Positions 1 through 4,996 of a stretch of 6,997 bases of DNA are shown here, one piece after another; position 1 is the first letter of the stretch, and each line of letters opens with the position of its first letter. This DNA comes from an uncultured Lachnospiraceae bacterium. Its GTDB lineage: Bacteria > Bacillota > Clostridia > Lachnospirales > Lachnospiraceae. Where the stretch lies: contig CANRJU010000139.1 of assembly GCA_947631075.1 (NCBI GenBank), positions 1 through 6,997 on the forward strand. The letters are read 5' to 3'. Made by a program: the position numbers and the translations under genes. The notes below the pieces were generated by a model, which did no database searches, was not told the DNA's origin, and saw only the letters and a list, made by a program, of their open reading frames with translations.

Positions 1-1058
1 CTCGCATTCTTGAAATAGGATGTCAGATCTTTCCCCCATTTTTTCTTCTTCACATAAATGATGGTCTGGGTCCGCTTCTCTCCTATATAATTGCCCACGC
101 CGATCACATTGTACCCGTCCGACTGCAGCTTTTGCTGATAGGTAGAGGCCAGGCCGTTGATCCCGGTGGCATTGGTAATCTGGATCCTCCGGTCCGCCGA
201 GGTGGACGCGCCTCCCCGGTTCGCAAGAGCCCCCCTCGACGCCTTCTGGGGCGATGTATACGCCTGGGATTCCCATATATTATTGACCAACTTCCGGCTT
301 TTTTTACTGTCCAGCGCAAAATACCCGTCCGACTGCGAGCCGTACACGCTGTCGGTCCGTATATACTCCCGGTTCACCTGTCTCAGCGCGTCGGCGTAAT
401 GGCTTTTCTGGGACAGCGTGGTATCGCTGACCAGATCGTCCCATATATCCCCGATCAGATCTTTCATCTCCCTCTCCGACCGGCAGGCCGCCGCCCGGTC
501 TAACAGGCTGTCGCTGGGGGCATAAATCTTCTCCGACTTCGACCGGATCTGGAAATACTCGTCAAACTTGTCCGAGGGCAGCGCCGTAAAATAGCCGATG
601 TCCACGGGAAACTCCTCCTGGAGTATCAAAATGCCATACTCATAGGCCACATCCCCGGAAAAATAGGTGTTGATATCCGCCATGGTAGCCAACTGGGGAA
701 GCTGACCGCTGACCTTGATCAGCTCCGCGTAGGTGGCCGGCGAAATAGAAATCCGCGTATCGGCCGGTATGGTAATATAATTCATATTTTTAGTGGTCTC
801 ATCAAACAGCTCCAGCACCATCGCCTGAATCTTGCCGGTCTTTTCATCATAGCTGTAGATGAGGTTGCTGGACTCGTTGCCCGTGTTCACCGTTATCACA
901 TGCGTGTACGCGGTACTGCGCTCCGTCCGGGCCGTCTGCCTGTAATACAGCATCGTGAGATAGTAACTCAGCACGCCCGCCGCCACAAGCAGAATCAGCG
1001 CTCCCAGCGTCTTAAAAAAGGAAACCACTACAATTCGTGCCACGCTCTTTTTCTTCAT
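1..1058 (-). CDS. Membrane-anchored LCP-like protein with LytR_C domain (3' end cut by window edge)
   Basis: 352 residues are visible; the C-terminus lies beyond the left edge. The start is the ATG at 1056-1058, preceded by GGAGG at 1065-1069. The N-terminus is short and basic (MKKKSVAR), followed by one hydrophobic segment at about residues 9-38, which suggests a type II anchor with the rest outside the cell. Residues about 52-170 resemble the core of a LytR-CpsA-Psr (LCP) domain: a strand-turn-strand ending in IPADT (97-101), where active members have IPRDT, then an AYEYGILILQEEFPVDIGYF stretch (138-157) matching the LCP 'helix-G-[IV]P-[IV]-D-Y-[YF]' region. Residues about 292-352 look like a LytR_C domain (ITNATGINGLAS...LQSDGYNVIGVGNY). 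LCP enzymes attach cell-wall glycopolymers to peptidoglycan using conserved Arg/Asp residues, which seem to be missing here, so a catalytic role is doubtful. A structural or regulatory envelope role is inferred. Confidence 0.8.
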   Translation of the reverse strand, partial: MKKKSVARIVVVSFFKTLGALILLVAAGVLSYYLTMLYYRQTARTERSTAYTHVITVNTGNESSNLIYSYDEKTGKIQAMVLELFDETTKNMNYITIPADTRISISPATYAELIKVSGQLPQLATMADINTYFSGDVAYEYGILILQEEFPVDIGYFTALPSDKFDEYFQIRSKSEKIYAPSDSLLDRAAACRSEREMKDLIGDIWDDLVSDTTLSQKSHYADALRQVNREYIRTDSVYGSQSDGYFALDSKKSRKLVNNIWESQAYTSPQKASRGALANRGGASTSADRRIQITNATGINGLASTYQQKLQSDGYNVIGVGNYIGEKRTQTIIYVKKKKWGKDLTSYFKNA

Positions 1059-1101
1059 CTACTTCCTCCGTCCTAAAGAATTTTTGCGGACATATATGTT
1101 A

Positions 1102-1130
1102 ATTATACCAGATGCTTCCATAATATACAA
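1102..1130 (-). promoter_or_regulatory. Sigma-A-type promoter of the LCP-like gene
   Basis: Read on the minus strand there is a -35 TTGTAT (1125-1130), a 17-bp spacer and a perfect -10 TATAAT (1102-1107). The -10 ends 43 bp before the ATG at 1058, leaving a short leader with the GGAGG ribosome binding site. Transcription therefore diverges from the reductase gene at 1353. Confidence 0.75.
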
Positions 1131-1146
1131 GTTTTTTAAATGGGCT

Positions 1147-1162
1147 TGACACATTTGTGACA
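1147..1162. promoter_or_regulatory. Near-perfect 16-bp dyad in the divergent spacer
   Basis: The sequence TGACACATTTGTGACA consists of arms TGACACA and TGTGACA around TT. Six of the seven arm pairs match. It overlaps a TTGACA hexamer (1146-1151) that has no -10 box at the usual distance. It lies 17 bp upstream of the -35 of the LCP-like gene, so it could be an operator for either divergent gene. The function is a guess. Confidence 0.3.
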
Positions 1163-1192
1163 TACTCTTTTCTTTTTCTTATATTAATGATG

Positions 1193-1276
1193 TTTATTAG
1201 TGATATTCTGATATTTATCAGTGATATACTAATATTGGTCAGCGATACACGGGGATTTATCGGTGATATACAGATA
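1193..1276. repeat. Four-copy 21-bp imperfect tandem array, operator-like
   Basis: Four contiguous 21-bp units lie at 1193-1213, 1214-1234, 1235-1255 and 1256-1276, with no spacers. Each begins TTTAT or a variant, followed by CAGTGATATACTGATA with substitutions; unit 3 is the most diverged. The consensus contains two overlapping dyads: TATCA-G-TGATA (perfect at 1216-1226 in unit 2) and an outer TATCAGT...ACTGATA. The 21-bp period is two turns of B-DNA, so every unit presents the same face. The 11-bp core equals the core of the Tn10 tet operator, which suggests a TetR-family-like binding mode, but such a short match can arise by chance and no regulator gene is in the window. It sits 77 bp upstream of the reductase start. 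Confidence 0.7.
1222..1230 (+). promoter_or_regulatory. Candidate extended -10 promoter of the reductase gene, inside the repeat array
   Basis: TGA followed by TATACT forms an extended -10 (TGn-TATAAT type) in repeat unit 2. A good -35 is absent (GATATT at 1202-1207 is poor). A similar TGA-TATACA occurs in unit 4 at 1264-1272. If one of these is used, the array overlaps the promoter and a bound protein would block transcription of the gene at 1353. Confidence 0.3.
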
Positions 1277-1352
1277 TTGCCATAAAATCAAAATTGAGAT
1301 ACGCAATACATTTTTTAAAAAACAGCGACTGGGGAGAAAAGGAGAGAGAATC

Positions 1353-2090
1353 ATGAAAAAGAACGCGATCATCACCGGCGCGTCCGGCGGAATCGGAACC
1401 GCCATTGCGGAGGCGATGGCAAAAAAGAAATACAATCTAATACTAATAGGAAACAACTCGCTCGACGCTCTGGAGAAAACGGCGGCAGCCTGCCGGAATC
1501 TGCCGGAGCCGCCGGATTTTGTACACACCCTGTCCGGGGATCTCGGAGACGGCCCCCGCGCTTCTTCCCTGATAGAAAAAGCTGTCGGGCTGCTGGGCCA
1601 TGTGGACCTTTTGGTCAACTGCGCCGGCGTAAGCTATATCGGGCTCTTGACGGATATGTCGGACAGAGAGTGGAATACTGTTATACAGACCAACCTTTCT
1701 TCTGCATTCTACTGTTGTCGTGCCGTTCTGCCGGACATGATTCACAGAAAAGAGGGGCGTATCTTGAACATCTCGTCGGTCTGGGGCGAGACCGGAGCCT
1801 CCTGCGAAGCCGCCTACTCCGCCTCCAAGGGCGGGCTCAACGCGCTGACAAAGGCGCTGGCAAAAGAAGTCGCTCCCAGCGGCATCGCCGTCAACGCCCT
1901 GGCGTGCGGCATGATCGACACCCCGATGAACCGCTGTTTTTCGGAGGAAGAAATAAAAGAAATCTGCGAGGAAATTCCCGCTGGGCGCATGGGCACGACC
2001 GAGGAAGCGGCCCGAATGGCCCTGCTTCTCTCTGAGGCGCCGCTCTATCTCACCGGCCAGGTCATCACCATGGACGGCGGCTGGACGTAA
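1353..2090 (+). CDS. Short-chain dehydrogenase/reductase, FabG/YmfI type (possible EF-P 5-aminopentanone reductase)
   Basis: This is a 245-residue classical SDR, full length for the family. The Rossmann glycine motif TGASGGIG is at residues 8-15, the NCAG motif at 89-92, and the catalytic tetrad is Asn114, Ser142, Tyr155 and Lys159 (YSASK). It ends in TGQVITMDGGWT, as FabG-like enzymes do. The product is a cytosolic NAD(P)H-dependent carbonyl reductase. The segment ISSVWGETGASCEAAYSASKGG resembles the YmfI subgroup, which reduces the 5-aminopentanone group on elongation factor P in Bacillus; that assignment is from memory of the family, and 3-oxoacyl-ACP reductase is the alternative. The start is the ATG at 1353, with GGAGA (1341-1345) seven bases upstream; an in-frame GTG at 1263 lies inside the repeat array and lacks a ribosome binding site. 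A T6A6 palindrome (1311-1322) sits in the leader. It is the only plus-strand gene, and no fatty-acid genes adjoin it. Confidence 0.9.
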   Translation: MKKNAIITGASGGIGTAIAEAMAKKKYNLILIGNNSLDALEKTAAACRNLPEPPDFVHTLSGDLGDGPRASSLIEKAVGLLGHVDLLVNCAGVSYIGLLTDMSDREWNTVIQTNLSSAFYCCRAVLPDMIHRKEGRILNISSVWGETGASCEAAYSASKGGLNALTKALAKEVAPSGIAVNALACGMIDTPMNRCFSEEEIKEICEEIPAGRMGTTEEAARMALLLSEAPLYLTGQVITMDGGWT

Positions 2091-2114
2091 CACTATCGCA
2101 ACTGGTCACTTGGC

Positions 2115-2160
2115 CTATCACGGCGCAGCAGACGACACGATGGACAGCAAGTGGACATAA
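2115..2160 (+). repeat. Possible decayed duplicate of the reductase 3' end
   Basis: This 46-bp stretch aligns without gaps to the last 46 bases of the reductase gene (2045-2090) at an offset of 70 bp. About 29 of 46 bases match, and 16 of the last 21 (2140-2160 against 2070-2090). The tail would read MDSKWT-stop beside the real MDGGWT-stop. Four of the five differences in the tail are G in the gene and A in the copy. Chance similarity cannot be excluded. The rest of the 73-bp convergent gap (2091-2163) shows no hairpin with a T-run. Confidence 0.35.
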
Positions 2161-2163
2161 GGT

Positions 2164-3246
2164 TCACCGGACAATCGTCCCGCCTCCCAGAACGTAGCCG
2201 TCCTCGTACAGAACCACCGCCTGTCCCGGCGTCACGGCCCGCACCGGTTCCGGAAACTCCAGTTCCAGGCTGTCACCGCCCACGTCCGCGACCACAGCCG
2301 GAGCTCCCCTGTGGTTATAGCGAATCTGCGCCGTCACCTGCTGCCCCTTTTCAAAGTGGTCCGCCCCCATATGATTGATTTTTTCCGCCCTCAGCCGTCG
2401 GGAAAATACATCCTCGCCACTGCCCAGAACTACCTCATTGCTCTCCGGCCGGATCTCCACCACAAAAACCGGCTCTCCCAGAGCGATTCCCAGTCCTTTT
2501 CTCTGACCGATCGTGTAACAGCTGATTCCCCTGTGCCTTCCCAAAACATTTCCGTCCCTGTCAACAAAATTCCCAGGGCGCTCCATTTCTCCCGTCTCCC
2601 GCTCCAAAAAAGCGGCGTAATCCCCATCGGGCACAAAACAGATTTCCTGGCTGTCTGGCTTGTCCGCCACCGGAAGTCCCGCTTCTTCCGCAATCTTCCT
2701 GATTCTACTCTTGTCGTATTCCCCTGTCGGGAACAGCGTGTGCGCCAGCTGCTCCTGAGTGAGATTATACAGGGCATAGGTCTGATCCTTCCCCGTGGCC
2801 AGAGAGCGCCGCAGCGTATATCGTCCGTTGTCCAGACGACAGATTCTCGCGTAGTGGCCGGTCGCGATATAATCCGCTCCGAGCGCCAGGCTCTTTCGCA
2901 GCAGCGACTCCCACTTGACATAGCGGTTACAGGCAATACAGGGATTGGGAGTCCTTCCCGAACGGTACTCCCTGACGAAATAATCGATGACATGCTCTTG
3001 AAATTCATCCCGGAAATTCATGACATAATAGGGTATATCCAGCCTTCGGGCCACCCGTCTGGCGTCCTCCACGGCGTCCAGACCGCAGCAGCCGCCTTCT
3101 TTTTCCAGCGCGCATGCGTCCTTTTCCTGCCAAATCTGCATGGTCACGCCGATGACATTGTACCCCTTATTTTTTAAAAGGCAGGCAGCCACGGAGGAAT
3201 CCACTCCTCCGGACATGCCTACCACTACAGTGTTATTCTTCATCAT
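2164..3246 (-). CDS. mnmA: tRNA-specific 2-thiouridylase MnmA
   Basis: 360 residues, full length. MnmA adenylates U34 of tRNA-Lys, -Glu and -Gln and replaces O2 with sulfur (s2U34). Visible motifs are the ATP-pyrophosphatase loop SGGVDSS (12-18), TPNPCIACNR (99-108), ATGHYAR (128-134), KDQTYALY (153-160), SQEICFV (199-205) and GQRKGLG (247-253), followed by the C-terminal beta-barrel. Cys106 and Cys203 correspond to the two catalytic cysteines of the E. coli enzyme (102 and 199). Cys103 stands where E. coli MnmA has Asp, giving CxxC plus a distal Cys. A further CC pair is at 53-54. It is the last gene of the nifS-nifU-mnmA operon. Its ATGATG start overlaps the nifU end by 14 bases, and the nearest Shine-Dalgarno-like GGAG is about 17 bases upstream, so translational coupling is likely. 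The start could equally be the second ATG (3243). Confidence 0.97.
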   Translation of the reverse strand: MMKNNTVVVGMSGGVDSSVAACLLKNKGYNVIGVTMQIWQEKDACALEKEGGCCGLDAVEDARRVARRLDIPYYVMNFRDEFQEHVIDYFVREYRSGRTPNPCIACNRYVKWESLLRKSLALGADYIATGHYARICRLDNGRYTLRRSLATGKDQTYALYNLTQEQLAHTLFPTGEYDKSRIRKIAEEAGLPVADKPDSQEICFVPDGDYAAFLERETGEMERPGNFVDRDGNVLGRHRGISCYTIGQRKGLGIALGEPVFVVEIRPESNEVVLGSGEDVFSRRLRAEKINHMGADHFEKGQQVTAQIRYNHRGAPAVVADVGGDSLELEFPEPVRAVTPGQAVVLYEDGYVLGGGTIVR

Positions 3247-3658
3247 TGATATCTGCTTTGGGCTTCTCCAGTCCCTCTATGGTGATGCCGTGCTTCTCCG
3301 CGTAATCCCACAGGGCCGCGTGAATCGCTTCCTCCGCCAACAGCGAACAGTGTACCTTGACGGGGGGCAGCCCGTCGAGCGCTTCCATGACCGCCTTGTT
3401 GGTCACCTGAAGGGCCTCGTAAATGGTCTTTCCCTTGACAAGCTCCGTGGCCATGCTGCTGGTAGCGACGGCCGCGCCGCATCCGAACGTCTTGAACTTG
3501 CACTCCTTTATGATCTTGGTGTCCTCGTCGATATCCAGATACATCCTCATGATATCGCCGCATTTGGCGTTGCCCACCGTGCCCACGCCGCTGGGGTTCT
3601 CGATCTCGCCCACATTTCTCGGATTGGAGAAATGATCCATTACCTTTTCGCTATACAT
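3233..3658 (-). CDS. nifU: Fe-S cluster assembly scaffold NifU/IscU (clostridial type)
   Basis: 141 residues from the ATG at 3656-3658, matching an IscU-fold scaffold with a short C-terminal extension. It assembles [2Fe-2S]/[4Fe-4S] clusters from sulfur handed over by the desulfurase encoded just upstream. The ligand set is intact: Cys33 and Asp35 (AKCGD), Cys60 (FGCGA), His103 and Cys104 (VHCSL). The N-terminal YSEKVMDHFSNPRNVG is typical of the family. There is no NifU C-terminal thioredoxin-like (Nfu) domain. The ATG shares one base with the nifS stop (TGATG), and AAAGGAG lies 8 bases before it. A GTG one codon upstream is less likely. The 3' end overlaps mnmA. The symbol iscU would be equally fair. 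Confidence 0.96.
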   Translation of the reverse strand: MYSEKVMDHFSNPRNVGEIENPSGVGTVGNAKCGDIMRMYLDIDEDTKIIKECKFKTFGCGAAVATSSMATELVKGKTIYEALQVTNKAVMEALDGLPPVKVHCSLLAEEAIHAALWDYAEKHGITIEGLEKPKADINDEE

Positions 3659-4839
3659 CACTGATTCTCCTTTACAAAATCTTCATAGAGCGGCGACATG
3701 CTGCGCAGTCTCTCCACGATTGCCTTTAAATTGTCCACCACATAGTCCGCGTCTTCCTTTGTAGTCTCCTCCGAGAGCGTAAGGCGCAGCGATCCATGGG
3801 CGATCTCATGGACCAGGCCGATGGCCAAAAGCACATGAGAGGGGTCCAGAGACCCGGATGTGCAGGCGGATCCGCTGGAGGCGCAGATGCCCTTCTGATC
3901 CAACATAATCAGCAGGGACTCGCCCTCAATAAACCGGAAACAGACATTGACATTGTTGGGAAGTCGCTTCTGCCTGTGCCCGTTGACCTTCACATAGGGA
4001 ATCTCCTTCTCAATCCTCTCAATGAGGTAATCCCGCACCTCGGTCTCCTTCGCCGCGTTGCTCTCCATGCTCGCGGCCGCGAGCTTGGCTGCCGCTCCCA
4101 TGCCCACAATGCCCGGCACATTATGCGTGCCCGCGCGGCGGGCTCTCTCCTGGGCGCCGCCGTGAATGAAGGCCCCCATCTTCAAGCCATTTCTCATATA
4201 CATAAATCCGATGCCCTTGGGCCCGTGGAACTTGTGGCCGCTGGCGCTCAGAAGGTCGATGTTCATCTCCTCCACGTCAATGGGAACGTGGCCGAACGCC
4301 TGCACCGCGTCCGTGTGGAACAGCACCCCGTGCTTCTTCGCCACAGCGCCCAGCTCCTTCACCGGCTCGATGGTTCCAATCTCGTTGTTCGCAAACATGA
4401 TGCTGACTAAAATCGTGTCCGGGCGTATGGCCTTTTCAAGCGCCTCCGGCGATACCAGACCGTCCTCGTCTACGTCTAAGACCGTCACCTCGTATCCGTT
4501 CCGCTCCAGCCAGTCGCAGGTGTGAAGCACCGCGTGATGCTCGATGGCAGATGTGATAATATGCTTTCCCTTGTTCTTATAGCCTTCCGCCACCCCTTTG
4601 ATGGCCCAGTTGTCCGACTCGCTGCCGCCGCCTGTAAAATAAATCTCCGACGGCTTCGCGTGAATCATCCCGGCAATATACTCCCTGGCGTCCTCCACCG
4701 CGTCCTTTGCCTTTCCGGCAAAGCTGTACACGCTGGACGGATTTGAATAAATCTCTGTAAAATAAGGCTTCATGGCCTCAAACACTTCCGGCTTCACTGA
4801 AGTAGTGGCAGCGTTGTCAAGATAGATCAATGAATTCAT
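3658..4839 (-). CDS. nifS: Cysteine desulfurase NifS/IscS
   Basis: 393 residues, a full-length class V aminotransferase-fold, PLP-dependent enzyme. It converts L-cysteine to alanine and passes the persulfide sulfur to NifU and, by inference, to MnmA. Visible residues are the YLDNAATT N-terminus (6-13), His101 (EHHA), Asp177 and Gln180 at the cofactor, the PLP-binding Lys203 (SGHKFHGPKG), and the catalytic Cys326 in SSGSACTSGS, on the long loop of group I (IscS/NifS) enzymes. The start is the ATG at 4837-4839, with AGGAG 8 bases upstream; a GTG three codons earlier overlaps that ribosome binding site and is rejected. It is the first gene of the operon, transcribed from the promoter at 4881-4908. 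No Rrf2/IscR gene lies upstream, unlike many isc clusters. Confidence 0.97.
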   Translation of the reverse strand: MNSLIYLDNAATTSVKPEVFEAMKPYFTEIYSNPSSVYSFAGKAKDAVEDAREYIAGMIHAKPSEIYFTGGGSESDNWAIKGVAEGYKNKGKHIITSAIEHHAVLHTCDWLERNGYEVTVLDVDEDGLVSPEALEKAIRPDTILVSIMFANNEIGTIEPVKELGAVAKKHGVLFHTDAVQAFGHVPIDVEEMNIDLLSASGHKFHGPKGIGFMYMRNGLKMGAFIHGGAQERARRAGTHNVPGIVGMGAAAKLAAASMESNAAKETEVRDYLIERIEKEIPYVKVNGHRQKRLPNNVNVCFRFIEGESLLIMLDQKGICASSGSACTSGSLDPSHVLLAIGLVHEIAHGSLRLTLSEETTKEDADYVVDNLKAIVERLRSMSPLYEDFVKENQ

Positions 4840-4880
4840 CTTGTCCACTCCTTTTCATACTTTTAAAATAGGATATGTAT

Positions 4881-4908
4881 ATTATAGCAGATTATCCGGC
4901 TCTGTCAA
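4881..4908 (-). promoter_or_regulatory. Near-consensus sigma-A promoter of the nifS-nifU-mnmA operon
   Basis: On the minus strand there is a perfect -35 TTGACA (4903-4908), a 16-bp spacer and a perfect -10 TATAAT (4881-4886). The -10 ends 41 bp before the nifS ATG. The -35 lies in the promoter-proximal copy of the 38-bp tandem repeat. No IscR-type operator is recognisable. Confidence 0.85.
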
Positions 4909-4990
4909 TATCCAGCCTCTCCGAACGGCCTGCCCGTTTCTGTCAATATCCTGTCTATCTGAGCGGCCTGCCCGGCTCCCGAAAATATCC
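4896..4990. repeat. 38-bp tandem repeat, about 2.5 copies, upstream of nifS
   Basis: Units lie at 4896-4933 and 4934-4971, with a partial third at 4972-4990 that stops 6 bp short of the chemoreceptor stop codon. The two full units differ at 8 of 38 positions by eye. On the minus strand each full unit carries GGATATTGACAGA, then CGGGCAGGCCG or a truncated form. So the TTGACA -35 hexamer is duplicated (4903-4908 and 4941-4946), but only the first has a -10 at the right distance. The array fills most of the 157-bp gap between the chemoreceptor and nifS. It may be an upstream activator or repressor site, or a simple duplication of promoter DNA. No clear terminator for the chemoreceptor gene is seen here. 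Confidence 0.75.
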
Positions 4991-4996
4991 ACGAAA

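Noticed and set aside
1131..1140. T-run as a rho-independent terminator
   Set aside because: GTTTTTTAAA has no preceding stem and sits just upstream of the -35 of the LCP-like promoter, where a terminator for plus-strand reading has no gene to end.
1146..1151. Consensus TTGACA as the -35 of the reductase promoter
   Set aside because: The nearest good -10-like hexamer (TATATT at 1180-1185) is 28 bp downstream, far outside the 16-18 bp range.
1193..1276. CRISPR array
   Set aside because: The units abut without spacers, are only 21 bp and are imperfect, and no cas gene is present. The same reasoning excludes 4896-4990.
1263..1352. 30-residue N-terminal extension of the reductase from a GTG at 1263
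   Set aside because: It lies within the repeat array, has no ribosome binding site, and would add residues before the standard SDR N-terminus. The ATG at 1353 has a good site and matches the family.
1443..2093. Long open frame on the minus strand opposite the reductase gene
   Set aside because: It is antisense to a clear SDR with all its motifs, has low-complexity Arg/Gly-rich translation and no recognisable domain.
2091..2163. Bidirectional terminator between the convergent genes
   Set aside because: No stable GC stem followed by a T-run was found in either direction; only short direct repeats of TGGACA are present.
2311..3177. Long plus-strand open frame opposite mnmA
   Set aside because: It is a shadow of the MnmA coding strand with no domain and no ribosome binding site. 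The same applies to the plus-strand frames opposite nifS (3796-4410) and the LCP-like gene (132-503).
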